DNA of 64,000 nucleotides from Frigoriflavimonas asaccharolytica (GCF_013294015.1 NZ_JABSNO010000003.1:142746-206745), one strand, 5' to 3'; positions 7,773 through 19,346 are shown, numbered from the stretch's first letter. The notes: generated from the letters alone by a model not told the origin. Translations and numbers: made by a program.

Positions 7773-10607
7773 ATGAGCGACAAAAAAGAATATATAGAAG
7801 TTTACGGCGCGCGTGAACACAATCTCAAAAATATAGACGTAAAAATTCCCCGAAATGAACTCGTAGTTATCACGGGATTATCTGGCAGCGGAAAGTCTTC
7901 CTTGGCTTTTGATACCATTTTTGCAGAAGGACAGCGTAGATATATAGAAACCTTTTCTGCTTATGCACGTCAATTTCTTGGCGGCTTGGAACGTCCAGAT
8001 GTAGATAAAATAGAAGGACTTTCTCCCGTAATTGCGATTGAACAAAAAACCACCAACAAAAATCCACGTTCTACAGTGGGTACAGTTACAGAATTGTATG
8101 ATTTTTTACGTTTGCTTTTTGCCAGAGTTTCGGATGCTTACTCCCTTACTTCTGGTAGAAAAATGGTGAATTATACCGAAGAGCAAATTTTAGAAACTTT
8201 GATAAATAATTATCAAGGAGAAAAATTATTATTAACGGCTCCAGTTGTGCGCTCCAGAAAAGGACATTACAATGAACTTTTTATCCAAATGGCAAGAAAA
8301 GGATACGGACAAGCCAGAATTGATGGAGAATTGGTAGATATTGAATACGATTTGAAACTAGATCGCTACAAGACCCACGAAATAGATATTGTAATAGATA
8401 GATGGATCATCGGAGAGAATGCTACCGAATCTAGAATGCCGCAATCTCTGAAAACTGCCATGGAAATGGGAGAAGGAACCATTGGTATTCAAAAATTAGG
8501 AGACACAGAAATAGAATATTATTCTAAAAACCTGATGGATGAAGAAACTGGAAACTCTTTAGAATTACCAGAACCAAATACGTTTTCCTTTAATTCACCA
8601 AAAGGAAGTTGCCCAAATTGCCGTGGTTTGGGAGTAATAAAAGAGATCAATACCAAATATTTTGTAGAAAAACCAACATTATCCATCAACCAAGGCGGAT
8701 TGCTACCTTTAGAAGATATAAAATCTAATAAATATGTGCTAAGCCAAATTAAAAATATACTAGAATTATTTGATTTAGATCTTTCTACGCCGATTGAAAA
8801 AATTCCAAAAGAAGCGATGGATTTTATTTATAATGGACATCATAGAGAGCTTACAAAAGAATTGAAACATGCGGGAATTACAAAAAAAATAAAAGTAAAT
8901 TTTGATGGATTAATTGCTTATATGCAAGAATTAATTGATGATAAAGATAATTACGAAGCCGTACTTTTGGAAAGACATTTCACCACGGAAGAAGTTTGCC
9001 CAGAGTGCAAAGGTGCAAGATTAAAGCAAAGTAGTTTAAGTTTTAAAATCGATGGAAAAAATATTGCAGAAGTTAACGCCTTGAGTTTAACGGATCTTAA
9101 AATATGGATAAAAGAAATCGAAAACTCCTTTTCTGCAAAAAATAAAATAATTGCCTACGAAATTTTAAAAGAATTAGAAACCAGATTACAATTTTTGTTG
9201 GATGTTGGTTTAGAATATCTAAGTTTAAGCAGAAGCACAAGAACGCTTTCTGGTGGCGAATCTCAGAGAATTCGTTTGGCTACGCAAATTGGGTCTCAAT
9301 TGGTGAATGTGCTCTATATTCTAGACGAACCTTCCATTGGTTTGCATCAAAGAGATAACGAAAGATTAATAAAATCTTTGAAGAATCTGAGAGATATCGG
9401 AAATTCTGTTCTCGTTGTAGAACATGATAAAGATATGATTTTAGAAGCTGATGAAGTATTAGACATTGGGCCAAAAGCTGGGAAATTTGGAGGTGAAGTT
9501 CTTTGGCAAGGCAAACCAGCAGATTTACTAAATGCAGATACCGTAACGGCAGATTACCTAACGGGAAAACGAAAAATTGAAATTCCTGCAGAAAGAAGAC
9601 CAGGAAATGGCAAAAAAATTGTGCTGAAAGGTGCAACTGGAAATAACTTGAAAAATGTAAATCTCGAAGTTCCACTAGGGAAACTAGTTGTGGTAACGGG
9701 AGTTTCCGGTGGCGGAAAATCTTCATTAATCAATGGAACTTTGTATCCAATCCTCAATAAACATATTTATAGAGGTGTAAAAGAACCTTTGCCTTACAAA
9801 AAAATTGAAGGTTTGGATGAGATTGACAAAATTGTAGACGTAGATCAGTCGCCGATTGGAAGAACTCCTCGTTCCAATCCGGCTACTTATACAGGAATGT
9901 TTACCACAATTCGTACTTTATTTTCAGAAATGCCAGAAAGCAAAATACGTGGGTACAAACCAGGTCGTTTTTCCTTTAATGTAAAAGGTGGCCGTTGCGA
10001 AACCTGTCAAGGTGGTGGTTTGAAAGTGATAGAAATGAATTTTCTGCCAGATGTTTACGTGCATTGCGAAACTTGCAACGGAAAAAGATTCAATAGAGAA
10101 ACTTTAGAAATTCGCTACAAAGGAAAATCTATTTCAGATGTTCTAGAAATGACTGTGGATGAAGCGGTAGAATCTTTCTCTAAAATTCCAAAAATTTATT
10201 TAAAAGTAAAAACCATGCAAGATGTTGGTTTGGGTTACATTACACTTGGTCAGCAATCTACCACACTTTCTGGCGGAGAAGCGCAACGTATAAAACTCGC
10301 CACAGAATTAAGCAAAAGACAAACAGGAAATACTTTATATATTCTAGACGAACCAACCACAGGTTTGCATTTTGAAGATGTAAAAGTATTGATGGATGCT
10401 ATCAATCAGTTGGTAGATTTAGGAAATTCCTTCATCATTATTGAGCACAATATGGATGTGATAAAATTAGCAGATCACATTATAGATGTTGGTCCAGATG
10501 GTGGAAAAAACGGAGGAACCATCGTCGCAATTGGAACTCCAGAAGAGATTATTAAAAATAAAAAAAGTGTAACTGCGAGGTTTTTAAAAGCGGAATTGGA
10601 GGCTTAA
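7773..10607 (+). CDS. uvrA: excinuclease ABC subunit UvrA
   Basis: 944-aa ABC-type ATPase that recognises bulky DNA lesions with UvrB in nucleotide excision repair. Both ABC modules are intact: Walker [10 protein letters not shown] near residue 34 and GVSGGGKSS near 645, and signature motifs [12 protein letters not shown] and [12 protein letters not shown]. Zinc-binding cysteine pairs are present ([20 protein letters not shown] with CETCNGKRF). Length is normal. A nested hairpin follows the stop directly, and uvrB is not in the window. Start ATG fits the [18 protein letters not shown] opening of the family. Confidence 0.97.
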   Translation: MSDKKEYIEVYGAREHNLKNIDVKIPRNELVVITGLSGSGKSSLAFDTIFAEGQRRYIETFSAYARQFLGGLERPDVDKIEGLSPVIAIEQKTTNKNPRSTVGTVTELYDFLRLLFARVSDAYSLTSGRKMVNYTEEQILETLINNYQGEKLLLTAPVVRSRKGHYNELFIQMARKGYGQARIDGELVDIEYDLKLDRYKTHEIDIVIDRWIIGENATESRMPQSLKTAMEMGEGTIGIQKLGDTEIEYYSKNLMDEETGNSLELPEPNTFSFNSPKGSCPNCRGLGVIKEINTKYFVEKPTLSINQGGLLPLEDIKSNKYVLSQIKNILELFDLDLSTPIEKIPKEAMDFIYNGHHRELTKELKHAGITKKIKVNFDGLIAYMQELIDDKDNYEAVLLERHFTTEEVCPECKGARLKQSSLSFKIDGKNIAEVNALSLTDLKIWIKEIENSFSAKNKIIAYEILKELETRLQFLLDVGLEYLSLSRSTRTLSGGESQRIRLATQIGSQLVNVLYILDEPSIGLHQRDNERLIKSLKNLRDIGNSVLVVEHDKDMILEADEVLDIGPKAGKFGGEVLWQGKPADLLNADTVTADYLTGKRKIEIPAERRPGNGKKIVLKGATGNNLKNVNLEVPLGKLVVVTGVSGGGKSSLINGTLYPILNKHIYRGVKEPLPYKKIEGLDEIDKIVDVDQSPIGRTPRSNPATYTGMFTTIRTLFSEMPESKIRGYKPGRFSFNVKGGRCETCQGGGLKVIEMNFLPDVYVHCETCNGKRFNRETLEIRYKGKSISDVLEMTVDEAVESFSKIPKIYLKVKTMQDVGLGYITLGQQSTTLSGGEAQRIKLATELSKRQTGNTLYILDEPTTGLHFEDVKVLMDAINQLVDLGNSFIIIEHNMDVIKLADHIIDVGPDGGKNGGTIVAIGTPEEIIKNKKSVTARFLKAELEA

Positions 10608-10620
10608 TTTATCTGCATCC

Positions 10621-10671
10621 ACTTTGTCAAAGTTTCAATCCCGATAGCAATCGGGATGACAAAGTTTTTTT
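10621..10671 (+). terminator. nested palindrome and terminator after uvrA
   Basis: Outer arms ACTTTGTCA (10621-10629) and TGACAAAGT (10657-10665) enclose inner arms ATCCCGAT (10638-10645) and ATCGGGAT (10650-10657), followed by a T-run. The inner CCCGAT/ATCGGG hairpin is familiar from many flavobacterial intergenic regions, so this may be both a terminator and a dispersed repeat. The rest of the 326-bp gap to 10933 holds short TTAAGGAATTAAGG-like degenerate repeats and another perfect hairpin, GAACAAAC-AA-GTTTGTTC (10737-10754). Confidence 0.7.
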
Positions 10672-10933
10672 ATGAACTGCGGATTTTTTACCGTTAAGGC
10701 AGTTAAGGAATTAAGGACATGAAGAATTTAAATAAGGAACAAACAAGTTTGTTCTCATTAAGGGAATTAAGAAACTATTTTTTAATAGTAGACGAAGTTC
10801 AAATTTCTTTAAAAAGCTTGATTTTACGACATTTTATCAGATTGAAGATTCGATGGATTTTAATTTTAAATAGTGCCAAATAGTTATCGTTAATTGAGTA
10901 AATTTTGTGGTTTAATTTTTAAATATAAATACA

Positions 10934-11452
10934 GTGAATCCCTTTCTTGATGTAGCTTTACGAAGCATTGCCGTTTATTTTTTCATGTTTGCTGCAATCA
11001 GAATTTTTGGTAAAAACCAACTGTCACAGCTAAATGCGGGAGACATTGTCTTGCTTTTGCTTATTTCCAATGCGGTGCAAAATGCGATGGTGGGTTCCAA
11101 CAATTCTTTAGAAGGCGGTTTGGTTGCAGCAACTGTTCTGTTTGCTCTAAATTTTTTAGTAAAAAAAATAATTTTTAAAAATCCTATAATTAAAAGTTTA
11201 ATTGAATCTGATCCTGTTGTTTTAATTAAAGACGGAATAGTAGATAATATTAAAATGAAAGAACAGCAAGTAAGTTTTGATGAATTAGAAGAAGTCGTTC
11301 GCGAACATGGCGTAGAAAATATAGGAGATGTGAAATTAGCTGTTTTGGAAGTTGATGGTAATATTAGCGTAATTTCAATGGATATAGAAAACAATCAAAC
11401 TAAATTTACACATCATAAAAGAAAATTCCCAAGAAAAAGCCACAAATATTAA
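10934..11452 (+). CDS. DUF421 (YetF-like) membrane protein
   Basis: 172 aa. The likely start is GTG at 10934, since the reading VNPFLDVALRSIAVYFFMF is the conserved opening of the family; the next ATG (10985) would cut the first membrane helix. Three predicted helices lie in residues 5-80, including the conserved RIFGKNQLSQLNAGDIVLLLLISNAVQNAMVG. A cytoplasmic DUF421 domain follows (LIKDGIVDNIKMKEQQVSFDEL) and ends basic (HHKRKFPRKSHKY). Function is not established for the family. The next gene starts 24 bp downstream on the same strand, so the two may be cotranscribed. Confidence 0.85.
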   Translation: MNPFLDVALRSIAVYFFMFAAIRIFGKNQLSQLNAGDIVLLLLISNAVQNAMVGSNNSLEGGLVAATVLFALNFLVKKIIFKNPIIKSLIESDPVVLIKDGIVDNIKMKEQQVSFDELEEVVREHGVENIGDVKLAVLEVDGNISVISMDIENNQTKFTHHKRKFPRKSHKY

Positions 11453-11476
11453 TTTTTAGAATAATTTTATAAAGAA

Positions 11477-11974
11477 ATGAACTACAAAATAAGACCAATG
11501 CTTCCCAAAGATGCTACACGCGTTTTGCAAATTTTCCAGCAAGGAATTGATGGCGGAAATGCCACTTTTGATCAGCATATTCCAACTTGGGAACAGTGGG
11601 ATGAAGAACATGTGGACCAATGCCGTTTTTCTCTACTAGATGAAAATGATAAAGTGGTTGGTTGGTGCGCTTTGCTGAAGGTCAGCTCTCGTGAATGCTT
11701 TCAAGGTGTGGCAGAATTGAGCATTTATGTAGATAATGACAATCACGGGAAAGGTTTGGGTACCATTCTCTTGGAAAAAATAATTTTAGATAGCGAAGAA
11801 AATGGATTCTGGACCTTGCAAAGTGGAATTTTTCCGGAGAATACAGGTTCTATTCACTTGCACGAAAAATTAGGATTTAGAATTATTGGAAATCGAGAAA
11901 AAATAGGTAAATCCAATGGGAAATGGCGAGATATTATTTTGATGGAAAGAAGAAGTACGACTGTAGGAATTTGA
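11477..11974 (+). CDS. GNAT N-acetyltransferase (phosphinothricin acetyltransferase-like)
   Basis: 165 aa covering one GNAT domain: N-terminal IRPMLPKDATRVLQIFQQGIDGGNATFD, central strand AELSIYVDNDNHGKGLGTILLEKII with the acetyl-CoA pyrophosphate loop (HGKGLG, the R/Q-x-x-G-x-G position), and GIFPENTGSIHLHEKLGFRIIG. This pattern is that of the Pat/MnaT subgroup, which acetylates phosphinothricin, methionine sulfoximine or amino acids. The true substrate cannot be told. It probably shares a transcript with the DUF421 gene upstream. Confidence 0.85.
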   Translation: MNYKIRPMLPKDATRVLQIFQQGIDGGNATFDQHIPTWEQWDEEHVDQCRFSLLDENDKVVGWCALLKVSSRECFQGVAELSIYVDNDNHGKGLGTILLEKIILDSEENGFWTLQSGIFPENTGSIHLHEKLGFRIIGNREKIGKSNGKWRDIILMERRSTTVGI

Positions 11975-12034
11975 AAATTTATAAATTTGAGAATTTGCGA
12001 ATATTTGATTTTGTAATTAAATGTACCACATAAA

Positions 12035-12077
12035 ATTTTAAAAAGCCAATCACTTTATGCGATTGGCTTTTTAAAAT
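12035..12077. terminator. bidirectional terminator
   Basis: Perfect 17-bp arms, ATTTTAAAAAGCCAATC (12035-12051) and its complement (12061-12077), around a 9-nt loop. The A/T outer part gives a T-run on both strands. It separates two convergent genes. Confidence 0.88.
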
Positions 12078-12111
12078 TATAGCTAAATAAATTTCAAAAA
12101 TATAGTAGAAT

Positions 12112-13140
12112 TTAGTTTACTTCTCTTTTGTAATATGCTAATCCAAAAGGATTTGTATTTGTAGTAATTGTAGTTTCTGGTGTTATTATATTTCCATTAA
12201 TTGTGTAGGTAGAAACCGTATTCGACATAGAACCAGAATGTGTAACAAACATTTTGTTTCCTGCTTCATTCACTACTACATTGTGTGGAATTGCACTCAA
12301 AGTACTTACAGCACTTCCGTTTAATGCACTATTTGCGGAATTTATAGAATACACTTGGCTTCCCGTAAAATTGGTTACAAAAAGCGTACTTTGGCTCGGA
12401 GAAGGTATTATTCCGTGAGCACCAACCAATGTAGTAGTTGATATTAAACTAAAATCATTTGCATTCAAAGTATAAAATTGATTAGAAACTTGACAGGGAA
12501 CATATAATTTGTTGGTAGAAGGTAGCGCGTAAAGATGTGGATCTTTTCCAACATTCACTTCACCGGTTTTTGCAAAGGTAGAAGTTGAATACATGAAAAC
12601 TCTATCTGGCATAGACGGATTAAAATCTAAAATAGAAACATAAGCCTTTGTTCCATCACTATTTAAAAATACATCATGAGGAACAAAGCCAACATTAATG
12701 GTTTGCACAACGGTATTGGAATTTAAATCTATTACGGAAATGGTTTTATCTACATCATTTACTACCCAAAGTTGTTTCCCAAGACCATCTGCCCACATGT
12801 GAAAAACGCCAACTCCAACATTAATAGAACTTTCTACCTCTTTTGTTTTTGGGTTAATAATGTGCACTTTATTTTGAAATGCATCGCCAACATACAATTT
12901 ATCTTTCGTTGGAACATAAACTACATACATTGGTGCAGCTCCTGGAATTGATAATGTTTTTAATACCTGATTGGTTTTGGCATCTAGAAAACTTACGCTT
13001 CCTGCATTTCGATTTGCAATCAGTACATTTTCTTCAAATACTTTTGGAGGTGCAATTATTTCATCTTCTGTGCTGTTACAAGAAACTAAAAAGGCAGAAA
13101 ACATTACAATTGAAAGAACAGATAATAATACTTTTTTCAT
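12112..13140 (-). CDS. YncE-like beta-propeller lipoprotein
   Basis: 342 aa. The signal MKKVLLSVLSIVMFSAFLVSC carries a lipobox (FLVSC), so the protein is lipid-anchored. The mature part is built of repeats such as VSFLDAKTNQVLKTLSIPGAAP, ISVIDLNSNTVVQTINVGFVPHDV and DKLYVGDAFQNKVHIINPKTKEV, the pattern of seven-bladed YncE/40-residue YVTN propellers (residues 40-335). Function of these is mostly unknown; DNA or ligand binding has been suggested for some. It lies alone between convergent and same-strand neighbours. Confidence 0.85.
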   Translation of the reverse strand: MKKVLLSVLSIVMFSAFLVSCNSTEDEIIAPPKVFEENVLIANRNAGSVSFLDAKTNQVLKTLSIPGAAPMYVVYVPTKDKLYVGDAFQNKVHIINPKTKEVESSINVGVGVFHMWADGLGKQLWVVNDVDKTISVIDLNSNTVVQTINVGFVPHDVFLNSDGTKAYVSILDFNPSMPDRVFMYSTSTFAKTGEVNVGKDPHLYALPSTNKLYVPCQVSNQFYTLNANDFSLISTTTLVGAHGIIPSPSQSTLFVTNFTGSQVYSINSANSALNGSAVSTLSAIPHNVVVNEAGNKMFVTHSGSMSNTVSTYTINGNIITPETTITTNTNPFGLAYYKREVN

Positions 13141-13253
13141 AATTATTTTTTTTAAATAGTCATTTGCAGATCTACGTATTTACTAAGAAATATATACGTA
13201 AGAAATGTATTTTAAATATTTATCAAAAATTAATTATCTCGAATTTTCTTTAA

Positions 13254-14747
13254 TTAAATAAAAAGATAAACACACAGCAAACCAATTCCACCCAAAACGA
13301 TGGTGTAAGGAAGCGCCATTTTCACCATTCTTCCGTACGATAAATCAATTAATGGTGCTAAAGAAGAAGTCAATAAAAATAGAAAAGCGGCTTGTCCGTT
13401 TGGTGTTGCAACACTTGGAAGATTAGTACCAGTATTGATGGCTATTGCTAATTGATGCATGTGCTCTTCCGTTATTTCGCCACGCTCAAATGCACCATGA
13501 ACTTCATTGATATAAACCGTCGCTACAAATACATTATCGCTGATTGCAGATAATAGTCCATTGGCTACATAAAATATAGAAGGTTGCTGTTCAATAGGTT
13601 GTGCTAAAGCAAATTCTATAATTGGTTTGAATAAGTGCTGATCGTGAATCATAGAAACAATTACAAAAAATACTACCAACAAAGCAGTAAAAGGTAATGC
13701 TTCTGTGAACGCTTTTCCTATGGCATGTTCATCCGTAATTCCCATAAAAGCTGTTTGCAAGATGATAATTGCCAAACCGATAAATCCAACGGGTGCAATG
13801 TGCAAAGCCAAAGCAATTACCAATAATCCTGCGGCAACACCTTGAACTATCAACCCATATTTATCTGCTTTAGAACGTTTTGCAGAATTTTCTTCGGTGT
13901 AATTTTCGATTATTGTTCTTACATTTGAAGGTAATTCGGCGCCATATCCAAAAATTTTAAATTTTTCTAATAAGATGGTAGTAAGCAATCCACAAATGAA
14001 AACTGGAATAGTAACAGGTACCATATGCACAAAAAATGCAATGAAATCTTCGCCCATCTTTTCGCCTATTAATAAATTTTGTGGCTCACCAACTAAGGTC
14101 ATTACACCACCCAAAGCAGTTCCTACAACACCATGCATGATGATGCTTCTCAAAAATGAACGAAACTGTACCAATGTATCCTTTATTTCTTCACTATCTG
14201 GTATACCATCATGATTATAATCTGCAGAATAATCTGATCGTATTTTATGATAAATTTCAAAAAATCCTACACAAACGCTTATCAAAACAGCAGTTACTGT
14301 CAATGCATCTAAAAATGCTGAAAGCAAGGCTGCGATAAAAACAACAGAAAATGAAAGTAAAATTTTGGATTTTACCTTCACAAAAACACGGCTAAAAATA
14401 TACATTAATAGTGGTTTCATGAAATAAATTCCCGCAATCATAAAAAGCAAAAGAAGTAAAACCTCTAGATTTGCACCTACTTCTAGATACGCATTTTTTG
14501 CCGTCGTCAATCCTAGAACTACAATTTGAACTGCCAACAAACCACCACTTTGCAAAGGATAGCATTTTAAAGCCATACCCAAACAGAAAATAAATTCTGC
14601 GATGAACAACCAAGAAACTATTTGATGGGCAACATGGATATCCATAAAAAGCGGCAACCCAAAAAAGAGCAACATATTTAAGACCAATAAGCCGAGAATT
14701 GTAAATTTGAACCAAGATGGACTATTGCCCAGAAAACTTTTAAACAT
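13254..14747 (-). CDS. nhaB: Na+/H+ antiporter NhaB
   Basis: 497-aa inner-membrane protein that exchanges internal Na+ for protons. Similarity to E. coli NhaB is clear by eye: [10 protein letters not shown] at the start, [65 protein letters not shown] and [20 protein letters not shown]. About 12 hydrophobic segments. A loop near residues 176-187 reads [12 protein letters not shown], a canonical EF-hand calcium-binding pattern, in a stretch that is variable in other NhaB proteins. A minus-strand TAAATTTG -7 box lies at 14776-14783. Confidence 0.93.
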   Translation of the reverse strand: MFKSFLGNSPSWFKFTILGLLVLNMLLFFGLPLFMDIHVAHQIVSWLFIAEFIFCLGMALKCYPLQSGGLLAVQIVVLGLTTAKNAYLEVGANLEVLLLLLFMIAGIYFMKPLLMYIFSRVFVKVKSKILLSFSVVFIAALLSAFLDALTVTAVLISVCVGFFEIYHKIRSDYSADYNHDGIPDSEEIKDTLVQFRSFLRSIIMHGVVGTALGGVMTLVGEPQNLLIGEKMGEDFIAFFVHMVPVTIPVFICGLLTTILLEKFKIFGYGAELPSNVRTIIENYTEENSAKRSKADKYGLIVQGVAAGLLVIALALHIAPVGFIGLAIIILQTAFMGITDEHAIGKAFTEALPFTALLVVFFVIVSMIHDQHLFKPIIEFALAQPIEQQPSIFYVANGLLSAISDNVFVATVYINEVHGAFERGEITEEHMHQLAIAINTGTNLPSVATPNGQAAFLFLLTSSLAPLIDLSYGRMVKMALPYTIVLGGIGLLCVYLFI

Positions 14748-14775
14748 GAAAATAATTTTAACTTTTATAAGTCGG

Positions 14776-14783
14776 CAAATTTA
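14776..14783 (-). promoter_or_regulatory. -7 box of nhaB
   Basis: Reads TAAATTTG on the minus strand, matching TAnnTTTG. Transcription would begin about 25 nt upstream of the nhaB ATG. Confidence 0.5.
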
Positions 14784-14815
14784 CAAAAACTCAATTTAAG
14801 AAAGGTCAAATTTCC

Positions 14816-15130
14816 CTATATTCTAGAATATTGTAAATTCAGTTCGGTTTTAAAAATGATTACAGCTTCACCAAATTTTTTAGAAATGATTTCAGAAATA
14901 TTTACCAATTCGTTTACTATAAATTCTTCCCGCAAATTTTCATCATCAAAAATTAATAGTAGATTGTAATTTTTTCCTTCTGTGATGTAATCACTCGCCA
15001 CTTCGGAGAAATAATATTTTTCTACTTGGTACAAATTTTCTACCAGTTGTTTTAATTCTTTTTGAGTATAAATTTCAAAATTTTCTAGATTATCTTGGTT
15101 CGTATGAAAAGTTAGACTTAATAGGCTCAT
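14816..15130 (-). CDS. DUF4286-like small protein
   Basis: 104-aa soluble protein without signal peptide. The opening MSLLSLTFHTNQDNLENFEIY and the later NYNLLLIFDDENLREEFI and FGEAVIIFKTELN resemble the DUF4286 family of Bacteroidota, small alpha/beta (ferredoxin-like) proteins of unknown role. It lies upstream of nhaB on the same strand (68 bp from the nhaB start) and is divergent from gyrA. Function is not inferred. Confidence 0.75.
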   Translation of the reverse strand: MSLLSLTFHTNQDNLENFEIYTQKELKQLVENLYQVEKYYFSEVASDYITEGKNYNLLLIFDDENLREEFIVNELVNISEIISKKFGEAVIIFKTELNLQYSRI

Positions 15131-15277
15131 TTAATTAATTTTTTAAGTGTTTTTTTGAAAATATATTGGGCAAAAATCGGTAAATATTTTGTAAATTAGC
15201 CCGTCAGTTTAATTAAAATAAAAATGAATTTTTTAAATTTTAAAACTTACTGATTATCAAATAATTAAAAAATATTT

Positions 15278-17914
15278 ATGGAGAAAGAAGGAGAAAGGTT
15301 AATACCTATCAATATTGTAGATGAGATGAAATCTTCTTATATAGATTATTCTATGTCTGTTATCGTTTCTAGAGCATTACCAGATGTAAGAGATGGTTTG
15401 AAACCTGTGCACAGAAGGGTTTTATATGGAATGTACGGTTTGGGAAATTTCTTCAGTAAAAAACATCTAAAATCTGCAAGAATAGTAGGGGAAGTGCTTG
15501 GTAAATACCATCCACACGGAGATACTTCCGTTTATGATGCGATGGTGAGAATGGCACAACCTTGGAGTTTGAGATATCAACAAGTTCATGGCCAAGGAAA
15601 TTTTGGTTCTATGGATGGAGATCCACCTGCAGCAATGCGTTATACAGAAGCAAAACTTCAAAAAATTGCAGATGACATTTTAGGAGATTTAGATAAAGAT
15701 ACCGTAGATTTTCAAAATAATTTTGATGATAGCCTTACGGAACCTAAAGTTTTGCCAACCAAAATTCCAAATTTATTGGTAAATGGTGCTTCCGGTATTG
15801 CAGTTGGGATGGCTACAAATATGGCACCGCACAATTTAACAGAAGTAATAGATGGAATTTGCGCTTATATAGATGATAACGAAATATCTATTGATGATTT
15901 GATGAAGCACATCATTGCGCCAGATTTTCCTACAGGTGGTATTATTTATGGTTATGAAGGTGTTCGAGATGCTTTCCATACAGGAAGAGGTAGAATTGTG
16001 CTTCGTGCAAAAGTAAATTTTGAAGAGATTGGCAATAGAAATGCCATTATCGTTACAGAAATTCCTTACCAGGTAAACAAAGCGGAGATGATTATCCGTA
16101 CTGCAGATTTGGTGAAAGACGAAAAATTGGTTGGAATTCACGAAATACGTGATGAATCTGATAGAAACGGAATGCGTGTTGTTTATGAATTGAAAAATGA
16201 CGCAATACCAAATGTAGTTCTTAATCTTTTGTATAAATATACTGCGCTACAAACTTCTTTCAGCGTTAATAATATTGCATTGGTACACGGAAGACCAGTA
16301 CAATTAAATGTGAAAGATATGATTCATCATTTTGTGGATCATCGTCATGTGGTAGTAGTAAGAAGAACAGAATATGAACTTCGAAAAGCGAAAGAAAGAG
16401 CGCATATTCTAGAAGGCTTCATGAAGGTGATTGGTACGCAAGATGATTTGGATAGAGCAATCTACATCATTCGTCATAGTGCAAATCCAGCTGAAGCAAA
16501 AGAAGGTTTGATAAAAGAATTTGAGCTTTCTGAAATTCAAGCACAAGCAATTTTAGATTTAAGATTGGCGCGTCTTACCGGAATGGAGTTGGACAAAATC
16601 CGCGCAGAATACGACGAAATAATGGCTATGATTGCAGATCTAGACGATATTTTGGCAAATGAAGCTCGTAGATTTCAAATCATCAGAGACGAAATGCTGG
16701 AAATGAAAGAAAAATATGGAGATGAAAGACGTACAGAAATAGATTTTTCTGGTGGAGAAATGTCCATAGAAGATTTTATTCCAAATGAAAGAGTAGTTTT
16801 AACTATTTCTCACGCAGGATATGTGAAAAGAACATCGCTTTCTGAATATAAAATTCAGAGTAGAGGTGGTGTAGGAAATCGCGGTGCAACTACAAGAGAA
16901 GAAGATTTCTTAGAATATATTGTTTCTGCAACAAACCATCAATATATGCTTTTCTTTACAGAAAAAGGAAAATGCTACTGGTTGCGTGTTTTTGAAATAC
17001 CAGAAGGTTCTAAAACTGCCAAAGGTAGAGCAGTACAAAATCTGATCAATATAGAACCAGATGATAAAATTAAAGCATATATCCGTACCAATGATTTAAA
17101 GGATACAGAATACATTAATCAAATGAACGTTGTAATGCTGACCAAAAATGGTACCGTGAAGAAAACTTCTTTGGAAGCGTATTCTAGACCGAGAATTAAT
17201 GGTGTAAATGCAATTGAAATTCGTGAAAATGATCAACTATTGAGCGCAAGATTGACGGATGGAACTTCCCAGATAATGATTGCAACCAAAAATGGTAAAT
17301 GCATCCGTTTTCCAGAAGAAAAAGCAAGAGCAGTTGGTCGTGGATCCATTGGTGTACGTGGTATCTCTCTTGAGAAAGGTGATGAAGCTATTGGAATGAT
17401 CGTTGTGAACGACATGGAAAATGATACCGTTTTGGTAGTTTCTGAAAGAGGTTACGGAAAAAGAACCGCAGTTCTAGATTATAGAGAAACCAATCGTGGT
17501 GGAAAAGGTGTTATCACACTAAACATTACCGAAAAAACAGGTAATCTTATTGCCATACAATCTGTAACAGATGATGATGGATTGATGATTATCAATAAAT
17601 CTGGTGTGGCTATTAGAATGAGCATGGATCAAATGAGAGTGATGGGTAGAAATACGCAAGGTGTAAAAGTGATCAATCTTAAAAAAGACGATGAAATAGC
17701 TGCAATTGCAAAAATAGAAATGGACAAAGAAGTTGCAGAAGAATTGGAAGAAAATGAAGGAGATGAAATCACAGATAGCAACAATCCAGAATTTGAAACA
17801 GAAGAGCAAACCGGAGATAATTCTTTCACAAATTTGGGTGATCCAGAAGTTTTAGAAACTATTGAGGAGGAGGAAGAAGAGTCTAAAAATGATGATAAAT
17901 CTGATGAAGTTTAA
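15278..17914 (+). CDS. gyrA: DNA gyrase subunit A
   Basis: 878-aa topoisomerase subunit that cuts and rejoins DNA, introducing negative supercoils together with GyrB. Active-site Tyr is in [10 protein letters not shown] near residue 121. The quinolone-determining region reads [17 protein letters not shown]. The C-terminal beta-pinwheel has the GyrA box as NRGGKGV (near residue 739), which separates gyrase from topoisomerase IV. The last 60 residues are strongly acidic ([16 protein letters not shown]), a common tail in Bacteroidota GyrA. It is followed after 35 bp by a TPR protein, which may be cotranscribed. Confidence 0.96.
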   Translation: MEKEGERLIPINIVDEMKSSYIDYSMSVIVSRALPDVRDGLKPVHRRVLYGMYGLGNFFSKKHLKSARIVGEVLGKYHPHGDTSVYDAMVRMAQPWSLRYQQVHGQGNFGSMDGDPPAAMRYTEAKLQKIADDILGDLDKDTVDFQNNFDDSLTEPKVLPTKIPNLLVNGASGIAVGMATNMAPHNLTEVIDGICAYIDDNEISIDDLMKHIIAPDFPTGGIIYGYEGVRDAFHTGRGRIVLRAKVNFEEIGNRNAIIVTEIPYQVNKAEMIIRTADLVKDEKLVGIHEIRDESDRNGMRVVYELKNDAIPNVVLNLLYKYTALQTSFSVNNIALVHGRPVQLNVKDMIHHFVDHRHVVVVRRTEYELRKAKERAHILEGFMKVIGTQDDLDRAIYIIRHSANPAEAKEGLIKEFELSEIQAQAILDLRLARLTGMELDKIRAEYDEIMAMIADLDDILANEARRFQIIRDEMLEMKEKYGDERRTEIDFSGGEMSIEDFIPNERVVLTISHAGYVKRTSLSEYKIQSRGGVGNRGATTREEDFLEYIVSATNHQYMLFFTEKGKCYWLRVFEIPEGSKTAKGRAVQNLINIEPDDKIKAYIRTNDLKDTEYINQMNVVMLTKNGTVKKTSLEAYSRPRINGVNAIEIRENDQLLSARLTDGTSQIMIATKNGKCIRFPEEKARAVGRGSIGVRGISLEKGDEAIGMIVVNDMENDTVLVVSERGYGKRTAVLDYRETNRGGKGVITLNITEKTGNLIAIQSVTDDDGLMIINKSGVAIRMSMDQMRVMGRNTQGVKVINLKKDDEIAAIAKIEMDKEVAEELEENEGDEITDSNNPEFETEEQTGDNSFTNLGDPEVLETIEEEEEESKNDDKSDEV

Positions 17915-17949
17915 AATTTAATAATAAAATCCAACAAATTAAAATTCTT

Positions 17950-19317
17950 ATGAAAAAAATTATTTTAAGTATAGCAGTACTTTCTGCAACGTTTGCATTT
18001 GCACAAGAGAAAGAAATTAAAGCTGCAAACGACGCTGTTTCAAAAAAAGATATAGCAACTGCTAAAACTCAAATTGAAGCTGCTGACGCAAAATTAAACG
18101 GAAAGTTATATTTATTAGAACCAGAAATTCAAGAGCAATATCTATTTTCCAAAGGCTTTATTTTGTTACAAAGTGGTAAATCTGCAGAAGCTGCAGAAAT
18201 GATTGGAAAAATATCCGAATTAGGGCAAAATAAAATTTACACTGGGAAAAATTCAAATAAAGAAAGAGTATATTATATTGGTAAAGCAGATGCAGATGCT
18301 TCTGGCGTTGCTGGTTTGAAAGAAGAAACTTACCAACCAAAAACATTGGAAACAATAAAACAGTTTGTTGGTCCATTGCTGCAAAAATCTAACCAGGAAG
18401 CAGTTGATGCATACAATTCCAAAAACTATAATGTTGCTGGTCCTAAATTTAAAGAAGTTTATAACTTCATGAAATCTATAGGACAAGAAAATAAACAATA
18501 TTTGTACAATGCAGCTTTAAGTTATGGTTTAGCCAATGATTATTCCGAGGCAAATAGACTTTTCACACAGCTTTTAAATGGTGGTTATGATGGTGTAGAA
18601 ACTACCTACACTGCTAAAGATAAAGATGGCAAAGTTGAACCTTATAGCAAAGCAGTTTGGGAACAATTAAAAAAGAATTCTACCTACAGTGAATTTAAAA
18701 CTGAAAAAAGCAAAAGTATAGAAAGTGATTTGTATGATGCTGCTGTTAAAATACAAATTGAAGGTAAATTGTATGATGAAGCTTTGGTAACGATAGACAA
18801 AGGTTTACAAAAATTTCCTAAAAACTCTTATTTAGCAACTCAAAAAGGTGTTGTTTTATTTAAAACCGGGAAAACAAGTAAATTTATTGCAAGTTTGAAA
18901 CAAACTTTGGCTCAAAATCCTAATGATTCAAGCAATTGGTTCAATCTTGGCGTGATGCAAAGTAATGATGCTACAATGCTAGATGACGCGAAAAAATCTT
19001 ATGCTAAAGCGATAGAGATTGACCCAAAAATGAAAGATGCTTATCGAAATTTAACCTATTTAGAAATTGGAGACGATGCTAAAACGATTGAAGAGTATGG
19101 CAAAATGAAAAAATCTGGCAATATGGAAGAAGCCAACAAAATTTTGAAAGCAAGAAGAGAAAGATTTATAAATGCGATTCCGAATGCAGAAAAATGGTAC
19201 CAAGCAGATCCTACAAATGTGGAAATAGTTTCTCTATTGAAAAACTTTTATCAAACAAGTGGGAACGATGCAAAATTTAAAGAATTTAAAGAAAAAGAAA
19301 ACTCGATGAGTAAATAA
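17950..19317 (+). CDS. exported tetratricopeptide-repeat protein
   Basis: 455 aa with a signal peptide (MKKIILSIAVLSATFAFAQ, cleavage after AFA). Several TPR units are visible, for example SNWFNLGVMQSNDATMLDDAKKSYAKAIEIDPKMKDAYRNL and YDEALVTIDKGLQKFPKNSYLATQKGVVLFKTGK (residues 270-370). Such periplasmic TPR proteins act as scaffolds; no specific role is known for this one. Placed 35 bp after gyrA on the same strand and followed by a strong terminator, so a gyrA-TPR transcript is plausible. Confidence 0.85.
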   Translation: MKKIILSIAVLSATFAFAQEKEIKAANDAVSKKDIATAKTQIEAADAKLNGKLYLLEPEIQEQYLFSKGFILLQSGKSAEAAEMIGKISELGQNKIYTGKNSNKERVYYIGKADADASGVAGLKEETYQPKTLETIKQFVGPLLQKSNQEAVDAYNSKNYNVAGPKFKEVYNFMKSIGQENKQYLYNAALSYGLANDYSEANRLFTQLLNGGYDGVETTYTAKDKDGKVEPYSKAVWEQLKKNSTYSEFKTEKSKSIESDLYDAAVKIQIEGKLYDEALVTIDKGLQKFPKNSYLATQKGVVLFKTGKTSKFIASLKQTLAQNPNDSSNWFNLGVMQSNDATMLDDAKKSYAKAIEIDPKMKDAYRNLTYLEIGDDAKTIEEYGKMKKSGNMEEANKILKARRERFINAIPNAEKWYQADPTNVEIVSLLKNFYQTSGNDAKFKEFKEKENSMSK

Positions 19318-19346
19318 TAATCTTATTTTAAGTTATTTTTTAGAAG

